Of a stretch of DNA of 64,000 bases, positions 8,071-15,750 are shown in pieces (position 1 is the stretch's first letter; each line of letters begins with the position of its first letter). The notes beneath the pieces were generated by a model that ran no database searches, was not told the origin of the DNA, and saw only the letters and a program-made list of their open reading frames with translations. Origin of the DNA: Fen-1245 sp963835535 (GTDB taxonomy: Bacteria; Gemmatimonadota; Gemmatimonadetes; Gemmatimonadales; JACORV01); contig CAWIFL010000004.1 in the NCBI GenBank assembly GCA_963835535.1, forward strand, positions 248,001 through 312,000, read 5' to 3'. A program made the position numbers and the translations under genes.

Positions 8071-9132
8071 TCAGTGCTGGGCCCGCTCCGCTATCCACTT
8101 CGCCACGGCCTTCGTGCCGGATTTCCCGCCCAGATCGGGCGTCGTACAGCCGGCGGCGATGGCTTCACGGACGGCCCGCTCCAGCGCCTCCGGCGCGTCC
8201 GCCACTTTCAGCTCCCGGAGCAGCATCGCGCCGGTGAGAATGGCGGCGATGGGGTTCGCGACGTCCTTTCCCGCCAGCGGCGGCGCGGAACCGTGCACCG
8301 GCTCGAACAGGCCGACCTGCCCCGGATGGAGGTTGGCCGAAGGCGAGATGCCGAGCCCGCCGACGAGCTGCGCTCCGAGGTCGGAGAGGATGTCGCCGAA
8401 GAGGTTCTGCGTGACGATGACCTGGAAGCGCTCCGGCTCGCGCACCAGCTCCATCGCGAGCGCGTCCACGTAGCGGTGCTCGCACTCGATCCCCGGGAAC
8501 TCGGTCCCCACCTCGGCGAAGACGCGGGTCCAGAGGCGGTGCGCCGGCACGGCGTTCGCCTTGTCGGACATCGTCACCCGGGTCCTGCCGCTCGCTTTGG
8601 CCCACTCGAAGGCGTATCGGATGATCCGCTCGACACCCTTCCTGGTGTGCACCTCCTCGGCGAGCTGCACCTCGTCCGGCGTCCCGACCCGGAGGCCGCC
8701 TCCCGCCCCCACGTAGATCCCTTCGGTGTTCTCGCGGACGATGGTGAAGTCGATCCGGCGCGCACCCGAGGGCGGATCCTTCAGCGGGCAGAGCGAGGGA
8801 TGGAGCAGCGTGACCGGACGCAGATTGACGTAGAGGTCGAGCCGGAAGCGCAGGCCGAGCAGGATGTCGCGCGCATGCTCGTTGCCCGGCACGCGGGGAT
8901 CGCCGAGCGCGCCCACGAAGATCGCGGCGACGTCCTTCCGCAGATGCTCGACGGCCGCGTCGGAGATGGTCTCGCCGGTGGCGAGGTAGTGGTCCGCGGA
9001 GTAGGGGAGACGTTCGACGTCCAGCGCAAAGCCGAAGCGGCGGCCGGCCGCGGTCAGCACCAGGAGAGCAGCATCCACGACCTCCGGCCCGATCCCGTCG
9101 CCGGGGATCGCCGCGATGCGGTGGGGCTTCAC
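8071..9132 (-). CDS. Isocitrate/isopropylmalate dehydrogenase family protein
   Basis: A 353-residue beta-decarboxylating dehydrogenase. The start GTG at 9132 overlaps the stop of the zinc-ribbon gene (GTGA) and places GDGIGPE at residues 11-17, as in the family. Substrate and metal motifs: IVRENTEGIYVG, YVDALAMELV, TQNLFGDILSDLG and LFEPVHGSAPPLAGK. The RENTEGIY form is shared by NAD-dependent isocitrate, homoisocitrate and tartrate dehydrogenases rather than classical LeuB, which usually has RELTGGIYFG. No leuC/leuD or citrate-cycle genes flank it, so the substrate stays open. Confidence 0.85.
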   Translation of the reverse strand: MKPHRIAAIPGDGIGPEVVDAALLVLTAAGRRFGFALDVERLPYSADHYLATGETISDAAVEHLRKDVAAIFVGALGDPRVPGNEHARDILLGLRFRLDLYVNLRPVTLLHPSLCPLKDPPSGARRIDFTIVRENTEGIYVGAGGGLRVGTPDEVQLAEEVHTRKGVERIIRYAFEWAKASGRTRVTMSDKANAVPAHRLWTRVFAEVGTEFPGIECEHRYVDALAMELVREPERFQVIVTQNLFGDILSDLGAQLVGGLGISPSANLHPGQVGLFEPVHGSAPPLAGKDVANPIAAILTGAMLLRELKVADAPEALERAVREAIAAGCTTPDLGGKSGTKAVAKWIAERAQH

Positions 9133-9860
9133 TCGGGCGGCGCCATCTGGCGGCCGCAGGTAATGCAGAACCTCCAGCCGAAGTCCAGCTCGGTGCCGCA
9201 GGAGGGGCAGTGGACCACGCCGACGTTCTGGCCGCAGTGCGGGCAGAAGATCACGGCGCGGCCGACCGGCAGCTCGCCCCCGCAGAAGGAGCACGGCGCG
9301 CTCCCGATGCGCGGCGAGACGGACGGCGAGGTCTCCTCCTCGAGCGCGAAGGGCATCCCGTCGGCGCCTGCACCCGACTCGACCGAATCCGCGTCCGCGC
9401 GATCGCCCACCGCGTCAACCTCGAGCGGGGGCTGAGGCTCGAGCTCCAGAACGCTCTCCGTGGCCTGCTCCTCCTCACGCACCGGCAGCCCGCCGAGCGC
9501 CGCGCGCACGTGTCCGGGATCGAAGGTCACCTTCGCACTCGAGTATTGCGTGAAGAAGCCGGTATCCGGGTTGACCGCCGCGACCTCCCGCGCCAGCGCC
9601 TCGCGGGCTTCCGCCGGCTCGACCAGGGCGTAGCCACGCTCCCCGGCCAGCAGGCGCAGCACCACCATCTCGTAGTCTTCGTGGGTGTCGAGGCCGAGGT
9701 TCGTGCGGTGAGTGCGATACGGGATCAGCCGCTGGTACAGCTCGGAGACCTCGACCGGACCGTGGACGCGCGCCGGATCGAGCTCGGCGAGGTTCCGCAC
9801 GAGCTGGCGGAACAGCCGGTCGAGCGCATCGGTCGCTGGCGAGGAAGGTGAGCTGGACAC
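9129..9860 (-). CDS. Zinc-ribbon protein of unknown function
   Basis: A roughly 243-residue cytoplasmic protein. The N-terminal 115 residues are helical (DALDRLFRQLVRNLAELDP at the start) and unassigned; a linker rich in Glu/Asp follows; the C-terminus holds tandem zinc ribbons with the cysteine pairs CSFCG, FCPHCG, HCPSCG and FCITCG. The start is taken as GTG at 9860, because the TAACGT -10-like box ends seven bases before it; a GTG three codons upstream (9869) overlaps the -10 box and is less likely. Translation is coupled to the dehydrogenase gene downstream. Function unknown. Confidence 0.7.
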   Translation of the reverse strand: MSSSPSSPATDALDRLFRQLVRNLAELDPARVHGPVEVSELYQRLIPYRTHRTNLGLDTHEDYEMVVLRLLAGERGYALVEPAEAREALAREVAAVNPDTGFFTQYSSAKVTFDPGHVRAALGGLPVREEEQATESVLELEPQPPLEVDAVGDRADADSVESGAGADGMPFALEEETSPSVSPRIGSAPCSFCGGELPVGRAVIFCPHCGQNVGVVHCPSCGTELDFGWRFCITCGRQMAPPE

Positions 9861-9867
9861 TCGCGCC

Positions 9868-9896
9868 ACGTTAGAGGCACCTCAAGGCCCTGTCAA
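9868..9896 (-). promoter_or_regulatory. Promoter of the zinc-ribbon/dehydrogenase unit
   Basis: On the minus strand TTGACA (9896-9891), a 17-base spacer and TAACGT (9873-9868). The GTG at 9860 lies seven bases downstream, a leaderless arrangement. Confidence 0.6.
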
Positions 9897-9913
9897 CCAA
9901 GCCCGCACGGCGT

Positions 9914-10432
9914 CTAGACCAGGTCCGCGTCCGGGTCGTAGTCGAGGTACTTCCCCTTCGCCCGCTCCGCCGCGAGCCACTCGGCGAAGGAAGACGCGAC
10001 CAGGCCCTCGGTCTGACGCTGCTCCGCCGCCGCCGTGGTCGCGAGGTGATTGGCGTACTCGTTCTTGGCATGGCCCGCGTGGCCACGCACCCAGCGCCAG
10101 GTCACGTCGTGGCGCTCGGCGGCGGCGACCAGGCGCTGCCACAGCTCGAGGTTCTCCACCGCGCCACCCTTGCGGCGCCAGCCGCGCGCGCGCCACGCCG
10201 GCACCCACTCCCGCATCCCGGTGATGAGATAGCTCGAGTCCGAGACGAAGAGCACGGCGGCAGGATGCCCCTTGGCGCTCAGCAGCTCCAGAGCCGCGAT
10301 CGCCGACCGCAGTGCCATCCGATTGTTGGTCGTGTCCGGCTCGGCGACGCAGTAGTCGCGCCGCTCGATCCGGCCCGACGCGGCCCGCGCCTCGACCAGC
10401 CCGCCGGCGCCGCCGGGGGTGGGAGGCTCCAT
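9914..10432 (-). CDS. RNase HI-like protein with an incomplete active site and no clear start codon
   Basis: The fold is recognisably RNase HI: TTNNRMALRSAIAALE, LFVSDSSYLITGMREWV and WRWVRGHAGHAKNEYANHLA align to the E. coli enzyme. Compared with E. coli catalytic residues D10-E48-D70-D134, Glu48 is Ala (NRMAL for NRMEL), Asp70 is kept (SDSSY), and Asp134 is Asn (EYANHLA for ERCDELA). The Asp10 segment (VVVHADEACLGNG) is encoded just upstream of the first ATG at 10432, in the same frame, but between the in-frame TGA at 10522-10520 and that ATG there is no ATG, GTG, TTG or CTG codon. The coordinates given use the ATG; the domain itself extends to about 10475. It follows the Usp gene on the same strand. 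Either it uses a rare start such as ATC at 10513, or the start codon is miscalled. Confidence 0.75.
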   Translation of the reverse strand: MEPPTPGGAGGLVEARAASGRIERRDYCVAEPDTTNNRMALRSAIAALELLSAKGHPAAVLFVSDSSYLITGMREWVPAWRARGWRRKGGAVENLELWQRLVAAAERHDVTWRWVRGHAGHAKNEYANHLATTAAAEQRQTEGLVASSFAEWLAAERAKGKYLDYDPDADLV

Positions 10433-10505
10433 CCCGTTGCCGAGACACGCCTCGTCGGCGTGGACGACGACCGTCCGACCGCGCGCCTGCGCGTCCGCCG
10501 ACGGA

Positions 10506-11339
10506 CTAGCGATGGATGATCATCGGGATCGAGACGGCCCGCAGCAGCTTCTCCGCGTGCGAGCCGAAGCCCCACGCGCGCCGGCGACCGCCGTGCGCGC
10601 CGGCGATCAGGAGATCCGCGCCGTGCTCGGCGAGGAATCCGGTGATGCTGCGCGTCACGTCGCCGGAGAGGCGACGCGTTTCGGTGGCCACGCCCTGCTC
10701 CGACAAAAAGGCGGCCGCCTTCGCCAGCAGCGCGTCCCCCGTCGCCGCATCGTCGCTCACGTGGACCAGGGTGAGGGGAATGCCGAGCGCCTCAGCGTAG
10801 CGCGCCGCCAGGGCGAGCGCGTGGTTGCTCGTTTCGCCGCCGTCCAGAGCGACCACCGGGCGCTCGCACGGAGACGGTTTCTCTCCGGCCACCAGCACCG
10901 GCTTCGGCGAACGCTTGATGATGCGGACCGTCACCGCGCCGAGCGTGCCCGGCTCGCCGTGCAGCTCTCCCCGCCGCCCGACCACGATCGCCTCCGCCTG
11001 ATCGGCGAGCCGGATCAACTCCTCGTCGGCGAGGCCGATCGCGTGCACCGGCTCCGACGTGAGGCCGGCCTCGGCCACGCGCGCGGCGGCCGTCTGGAGA
11101 ATCCTGGTGGCGCGCTCGTCCAGCGCCTCGCGCAACTCCGCCGCGATCGGCGCGGCCGGGAGCCCCTCGGTCCACAACGGCCCGGTGGTCTCATACAGCG
11201 GCGCCTCGAGGAGGCGGATGTCGGTGATGGCGGCGAGCACGATGGTGGTCTTGAAGCGCCGGGCGATGCAAATGGCGGCGTCGAGTGCGGCGTCGGCTCC
11301 GGCCGAGCCGTCGAGCCCGACCAGGAGTCGGGTGAACAC
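10506..11339 (-). CDS. Tandem-domain universal stress protein
   Basis: A 277-residue cytoplasmic protein of two UspA domains (about 1-147 and 150-277). Each begins with a beta-strand and Asp (LLVGLDGSAGA; PVVALDGGETS) and ends with the nucleotide-binding loop. Domain one has GRRG, nine residues, then GA; domain two has GAHG, eight residues, then GS. These resemble the ATP-binding G-2x-G-9x-G(S/T) pattern, with Ala in place of Ser/Thr in the first. The GTG at 11339 is chosen because it sits directly before the first strand. It lies 13 bases after the small zinc-ribbon gene, so they form one unit with the RNase HI-like gene. Usp proteins are usually induced by stress or growth arrest. Confidence 0.88.
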   Translation of the reverse strand: MFTRLLVGLDGSAGADAALDAAICIARRFKTTIVLAAITDIRLLEAPLYETTGPLWTEGLPAAPIAAELREALDERATRILQTAAARVAEAGLTSEPVHAIGLADEELIRLADQAEAIVVGRRGELHGEPGTLGAVTVRIIKRSPKPVLVAGEKPSPCERPVVALDGGETSNHALALAARYAEALGIPLTLVHVSDDAATGDALLAKAAAFLSEQGVATETRRLSGDVTRSITGFLAEHGADLLIAGAHGGRRRAWGFGSHAEKLLRAVSIPMIIHR

Positions 11340-11352
11340 CGTGGATCGGCCT

Positions 11353-11544
11353 TCAGCCGTCCCAGGGAGGATCCGCCTCCCCGCGGTCGTCGATCTGCTG
11401 ACCGTGCCGCACGTGACGGTCCAGGCAGACGGGGCAGTAGTACAGTCCCTCGAGGTGATCGTCCGCCACGAGGTCCTCCGTCGCGCCGCAGTACACACAC
11501 GCTGCGGGCTCGGCCGCGACCTGTGCCTTGTCGACTCGTTTCAT
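11353..11544 (-). CDS. Small zinc-ribbon protein
   Basis: A 63-residue protein with CVYCG and YYCPVCL about 20 residues apart, a four-cysteine zinc knuckle. I chose the ATG at 11544 over the in-frame ATG at 11562 because a good Shine-Dalgarno sequence (AAGGGAGGG) ends seven bases before it. The C-terminus is acidic (DDRGEADPPWDG). It precedes the tandem Usp gene by 13 bases. No named family recognised. Confidence 0.65.
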   Translation of the reverse strand: MKRVDKAQVAAEPAACVYCGATEDLVADDHLEGLYYCPVCLDRHVRHGQQIDDRGEADPPWDG

Positions 11545-11624
11545 GGCGCCCTCCCTTGCCATTGCTAAAGAACATACTCCGCGCGCGGAGGTCCCGGCAC
11601 CTCCGTTCCAGCACGGAGCGCTCG

Positions 11625-12707
11625 TCAGCCCGCCTGGCTGCCCGCGTGGACGGTGATGGCGCCGGCCGCGCCGTCGCTGACGTGGCCTATGATGGCTGCC
11701 GCCAGCGACTTACGCGAGGTCAGGGCGCGCACCAGCTGCGGGGCGGAGGTGGGGCTCACAGCCAGGAGGAGGCCGCCGGAGGTCTGGGCATCGGCGAGGA
11801 TCAAGCGCTCGACCTCGTCCAGTCCGGCGTCGAATGCGGTCGTTCCGCTCGCCGCCTGGAGATTGCGTCTGGTCCCGCCGGGGACGTGGCCGCCCTCGGC
11901 CAGGCGCCTGACGCCGACCAGGCGCGGCACGGCACCCGCCCAGATCTCGGCCGCCACACCCGACGCCGCGAGCATCTCGTTGAGATGTCCGAGGAGCCCG
12001 AAGCCGGTGATGTCCGTGGCGCCGCGCACGCCGGCCTCGCGCGCAGCCTCCGCCGCGCCGTCGTTGAGCGCCGTCATCGCAGCGATCGCGGCGGCGATCG
12101 CGTCGGCGGGGGCCGCGCCCTTCTTCAGCGCCGTCGCGACGATTCCCGTGCCGATCGGCTTGGTGAGGACCAGGCGGTCGCCGGCGCGAGCACCGGCGTT
12201 GGTCGTCATCCGGTCCGGATGCACCTCGCCGACGACGACCAGGCCGTACTTGGGCTCGGGGTCGTCGATCGAGTGGCCGCCCAGGATCGTGGCGCCGGCG
12301 CGCGCGACCGTCTCAGCGCCGCCCTTCAGCACTTCGCCGAGGAGGTCGAGCGGGAGCTTCTCGCGCGGCCACGCCACGAGGTTGAGGCACCAGAGAGGCC
12401 TGCCCCCCATGGCGTAGACGTCCGACAGCGCGTTGGCCGCGGCGATCTGCCCGAAGGCGTACGCGTCGTCCACGATCGGCGTGAAGAAGTCGGTCGTGAG
12501 GACGAGCGCGCGATCGGCGGACAGGCGAACGACGGCCGCGTCGTCACGGCCGCCTTGATCCACCAGCACCGCCGGGTCGCTTCCCCGGGGAATGAAGCGC
12601 AGGACCTGCGCCAGCTCAGCCGTGCCGAGTTTGCAGGCTCAACCCGCGCCGTGGGAGTACGCGGTGAGCCGGATGCGGTCGCGCGGATTGACGGGCTGGT
12701 CGGTCAT
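11625..12707 (-). CDS. selD: Selenide, water dikinase SelD, itself a selenoprotein (in-frame UGA at codon 23)
   Basis: SelD makes selenophosphate from selenide and ATP, the selenium donor for selenocysteine and selenouridine synthesis. Starting at ATG 12707 the frame reads through one TGA (12641-12639) to the stop at 11625, giving 360 residues, the usual SelD length. The TGA falls in SHGAG-U-ACKLG, where E. coli SelD has catalytic Cys17; many SelD proteins have selenocysteine there. Downstream are the conserved LTTDFFTPIVDDAYAFGQIAAANALSDVYAMGG-type region, TKPIGTG, TDITGFGLLGHL and DAQTSGGLL. Ending the gene at the first ATG after the TGA would drop the catalytic residue. A hairpin fitting a bacterial SECIS lies at 12597-12611. 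It follows the prenyltransferase-like gene on the same strand. The other Sec genes (selA, selB, selC) are not in the window. Confidence 0.95.
12597..12611 (-). promoter_or_regulatory. Candidate SECIS hairpin of selD
   Basis: On the coding strand GCGCAG-GTC-CTGCGC forms a perfect six-base-pair stem. The GGUC at its apex starts 33 bases after the UGA, inside the 16-37 base range used for bacterial SECIS elements. The core GCAGGUC-CUGC closely resembles the GCAGGUCUGC apex of the E. coli fdhF SECIS. Confidence 0.7.
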
Positions 12708-12750
12708 GATGTCGCCTCGATGGCGAGGTGTGCTGCGTGCTGCGTCTTCC

Positions 12751-12782
12751 TGTGTGTCTGTGCGTTTGTGCGCCTGTGCGTC
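12751..12782. repeat. Four-unit degenerate octamer array between two genes
   Basis: Four 8-base units: TGTGTGTC, TGTGCGTT, TGTGCGCC, TGTGCGTC. The last unit overlaps the stop codon of the neighbouring gene. Unit length, copy number and core (GTGCGTC) match the array at 1636-1667. Confidence 0.65.
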
Positions 12783-13677
12783 AGGCATACTCCCGCGCGA
12801 TGAGCCATCCGCGGAGGGCGACGAGCGTGCGCTCCTCGGCGTACGGCCCGCCGCCGACGGTCCCCTTCTGCGTCTGCATCTTGGCGAGTCGCGGGGCCGC
12901 GAGCGCGACCGCTTCCTTCGCCTGGGGGAGCGGCACCGCCACGAGGGCGTCCACCGCGTGCACGATGTCGAGATTGCGCCAGGAGCCGTCCGGCTTCTGG
13001 TTCAGCGCGAGGTGCTCCGCGAGGATCGGCAGCTGCCCGCGGAACGGCGGCGGCGCCCACGCGATCGCGGCGAGCGCGCCCACCGTCAGCGTCGGGGCCC
13101 ACAGCCCGCCCCACGAGTCCCACATCTTGGGCAGCGACAGCAGGCTGCCGACGTGGCGCCGCACCAGCGTCCGCTCCTCCTGCCCGGCCCGGAGCACCGT
13201 GCGCAGCGCGAAGCACGAGGCGAGGAACCGCGCGCCCTGGTCCGACGTCACCGTGGCGCCGGTCGGCAGGGTGAGCCGGCGGACGGTGCGGCCGGACGAG
13301 CGGTACGAGAAGAAGCCGCCGATCGCGTGCTCGCAGACCTTCAGCTCGTGGCGCCGCGGCGTGCACCCCTCGGCGAACGCGCCGTCCTTCTCCTGCCGGC
13401 CGAGGATCCAGCCGACGCTCCGGTGCACCGCGTGCGAGTCGGGCGGCGCGCCCAGGTCCATCATCTCCCACGCGAGCCAGGCGGTCGCGACGAGGTCGCC
13501 CCCGAGGCTGCCGTCGCCGCGCGGGCGCGCGCGGCGCTCGCGCATGAGCACCTCGGCGAGTCGCATGTCGTCGGGCCGCGACGCGCCGACCAGGCGGCGG
13601 GCGACGACCCCCTGCCGGGTGTCGCGCCCGGCGAAGTACTGGCTCGCCCGCTCGATGGCGAGATGGACCGGATTCAT
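12781..13677 (-). CDS. Prenyltransferase/squalene-cyclase-like repeat protein
   Basis: A 298-residue, mostly helical protein resembling the alpha-alpha toroid fold of prenyltransferases and terpene cyclases: recurring modules such as GDGSLGGDLVATAWLAWEMM, SVGWILGRQEKDGAFAEG and LNQKPDGSWRNLDIVHAVDALVAV show the QxxDGSW-like signature of that superfamily. No DxDD cyclase motif or signal peptide is seen, so a catalytic role is not supported. The ATG at 13677 has a TAGCTT -10-like box eight bases upstream. It precedes selD by 73 bases that include the octamer array. Function unknown. Confidence 0.6.
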   Translation of the reverse strand: MNPVHLAIERASQYFAGRDTRQGVVARRLVGASRPDDMRLAEVLMRERRARPRGDGSLGGDLVATAWLAWEMMDLGAPPDSHAVHRSVGWILGRQEKDGAFAEGCTPRRHELKVCEHAIGGFFSYRSSGRTVRRLTLPTGATVTSDQGARFLASCFALRTVLRAGQEERTLVRRHVGSLLSLPKMWDSWGGLWAPTLTVGALAAIAWAPPPFRGQLPILAEHLALNQKPDGSWRNLDIVHAVDALVAVPLPQAKEAVALAAPRLAKMQTQKGTVGGGPYAEERTLVALRGWLIAREYA

Positions 13678-13699
13678 GAGGCAGTAAGCTACGGGGGTG

Positions 13700-14050
13700 T
13701 CAAGTGAGGAGCCAGACGCAGCCCAGGCCGGCAACGAGATACTTGAGCAGGGACGCCACGAACACCGTGGCCTCCCTCCGCCTCGGGGCCCCCGCCAGCG
13801 CCCGGCGGACCCAGCGGTCCCCGGCCGGGAGCGCGCCCAGCAGGAGGAAGAGGATCGCCCAGCCGCCGTGCCCCAGGGAACCGAACCAGAGGGTCGCTAC
13901 GAGCGTCAGGATCAGCGCCTCGAACGTGGCACCGGGCCAGACGCGAGACAGGAGTCCGGGGCCCGGGGTCCAGCGCGCCGTCAACAGGCCCGCCGCGTTG
14001 AATACGACCGCCACCAGGACGAACGCCTCCACGACCGTCGTCAGGCTCAT
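13700..14050 (-). CDS. Small four-helix membrane protein
   Basis: A 116-residue hydrophobic protein with about four helices (residues 5-22, 36-52, 58-72, 96-115) and a short basic loop (RWVRRALAGAPRRREA). No family recognised. The ATG at 14050 overlaps the end of the amidohydrolase gene by four bases (ATGA), so the two are translationally coupled. Confidence 0.65.
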   Translation of the reverse strand: MSLTTVVEAFVLVAVVFNAAGLLTARWTPGPGLLSRVWPGATFEALILTLVATLWFGSLGHGGWAILFLLLGALPAGDRWVRRALAGAPRRREATVFVASLLKYLVAGLGCVWLLT

Positions 14051-15750
14051 GGACCATGCCACCCCGGCCCGCGCAACGCCCGCCCGGGCCGCTCTCCCGT
14101 GAGCGCCCCGTCGTCCAGCGTGAACCGGCCGTTCACCAGCACGTAGCGGATGCCCACCGACGTCGCGTGCGGGTGCGCGAACGTGGCCCGGTCGGCGACG
14201 GTGGCGGGATCGAAGACGGCGATGTCGGCGTAGTTCCCTTCCTTGAGGATGCCGCGGTCCCGGAGGCCCAGCCGCTGGGCGGCGACGCCGGTCATCTTGC
14301 GCACGGCGGCCTCGAGCGTGAGGGCGTGCTCCTCGCGCACGTACGTGCCGAGGATGCGCGGGAAGGTGCCGTAGGCGCGCGGGTGCACGACGCGCATGCC
14401 GAGCGGGCCGTCCGGCGCCACGGCGCCGAAGTCCATCCCGACGCCGACCCAGGGCGCGGCCACCGCGGCGCGCACGTCCGCCTCGCTCATCGAGAAGTAG
14501 GCCGCGCCCGTCTTCGCGTGGTCTGCGATGAGGATGTCGAACAGGACGTCGTACGGGTCCTTGTGCTCGTCGCGCGCGATGTCGGTGATGCGCCTGCCCT
14601 CGTAGCGCCGCAACGTCGAGTCGAGCACGCCCAGCACGACGACGCCCGAGAGCCCGCCCGCGCCGCCGGAGAAGCTCTCCTGCCGGCTGCCGCTCCGAGC
14701 GCCCCCCATCTCGCGCCGGATGCGCTCGCGGACCGCCGGGTCGCGCAGGCGCGCGACCATCGCGTCGTCGCCGCCGCCGTGCGCCCACGCGGGGATCGAG
14801 GCGGACAGACCGGTCGCCGAGGCGGTGTAGGGGTAGCTGTTGGCCCCCACCTTCTGCCCCGCCGCGCGCAGCCGCTCGAAGCGCGCGAGGATGGCCGGCA
14901 TCCGCCCCCAGCTGGCGCGGCCCGCCAGCTTCAGGTGCCAGACTTCGACCGGGACGTGGGCCTCGCGGCCGATGCGGAACGCCTCGGCCAGCGCCTCGTC
15001 GATCCGCGCCCCCTCGTTGCGGATGTGCGTGGCGTAGACGCCGCCGTATCTCGCCGCGACCTTCGCCAGCGCGATCAGCTCGTCCGTCTTCGCATAGAAG
15101 GCGGGCGCGTACACCAGCGCCGAGGAGACGCCGAGCGCACCCTGCCGCATCGCGGTGTCCACGAGCGCTTCCATCTCCGAAAGCTCGGCGGCGGTCGGTG
15201 CGCGGTCGGCGTCCCCGAGGACGTAGCGCCGCACCTGCGTCGCGCCGACGAACGTCGCGATGTTGAGCGGCGTGCCCGAGCGCTCGAGCCGGCGGAAGTA
15301 GCCGTCGAGGTCGTGCCAGTCCACGACGAGGCCCCACGCGGCGTACTGGGCGCTGTCCGCCCGCAGCGTCGTCGCGTCGACTGGTGCGATCGAGCTGCCC
15401 TCGCCGGTGATCTCGGTGGTCACGCCCTGCGTCACCTTGCTCACGCCGCGCGGGTCCACGAGGATCGTGGCCTCGGAGTGCCCCAGCATGTCGATGAAGC
15501 CGGGGGCGACGACCAGCCCGGAGACGTCCACCGTGCGCCGTGCCGTGCGCCCGGTGAGGTCGCCGATGGCGGCGATGCGGTCGCCGGTCAGGGCGACGTC
15601 GGCGCGACGGCGCGGCGAGCCGGTGCCGTCCACCACGGTGCCGCCGACGAGCAGCACGTCGTAGTCGGGAGCCCTCGGGCGCGAGCGCGCCGGGCCGAGC
15701 GCGAGAGCGGCGAGGAGGCCGGCGCCGGCGCAGGCGATCGCCGTGCGCAT
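14047..15750 (-). CDS. Secreted D-aminoacylase-like amidohydrolase
   Basis: A 567-residue amidohydrolase of the N-acyl-D-amino-acid deacylase group. A signal peptide (residues 1-23, ending PARS) is followed by the small beta domain (VLLVGGTVVDGTGSPRRRADVALTGDRIAAIGD), the TIM-barrel and the closing beta domain (LKEGNYADIAVFDP, YVLVNGRFTLDDGAL). The first metal motif, normally HxH in GFIDxHTH, reads GFIDMLGHSE here, so the metal site must differ; other barrel motifs such as THIRNEG and VWHLKLAG are kept. It probably acts in the periplasm on N-acylated D-amino acids or related amides. Its ATG shares one base with the preceding stop (TGATG), and it is coupled to the small membrane protein downstream. 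Confidence 0.8.
   Translation of the reverse strand: MRTAIACAGAGLLAALALGPARSRPRAPDYDVLLVGGTVVDGTGSPRRRADVALTGDRIAAIGDLTGRTARRTVDVSGLVVAPGFIDMLGHSEATILVDPRGVSKVTQGVTTEITGEGSSIAPVDATTLRADSAQYAAWGLVVDWHDLDGYFRRLERSGTPLNIATFVGATQVRRYVLGDADRAPTAAELSEMEALVDTAMRQGALGVSSALVYAPAFYAKTDELIALAKVAARYGGVYATHIRNEGARIDEALAEAFRIGREAHVPVEVWHLKLAGRASWGRMPAILARFERLRAAGQKVGANSYPYTASATGLSASIPAWAHGGGDDAMVARLRDPAVRERIRREMGGARSGSRQESFSGGAGGLSGVVVLGVLDSTLRRYEGRRITDIARDEHKDPYDVLFDILIADHAKTGAAYFSMSEADVRAAVAAPWVGVGMDFGAVAPDGPLGMRVVHPRAYGTFPRILGTYVREEHALTLEAAVRKMTGVAAQRLGLRDRGILKEGNYADIAVFDPATVADRATFAHPHATSVGIRYVLVNGRFTLDDGALTGERPGRALRGPGWHGP

Noticed and set aside
11625..12569. selD starting at the first ATG after the TGA
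   Set aside because: This loses the conserved SHGAG-x-ACKLG catalytic segment encoded immediately upstream in the same frame.
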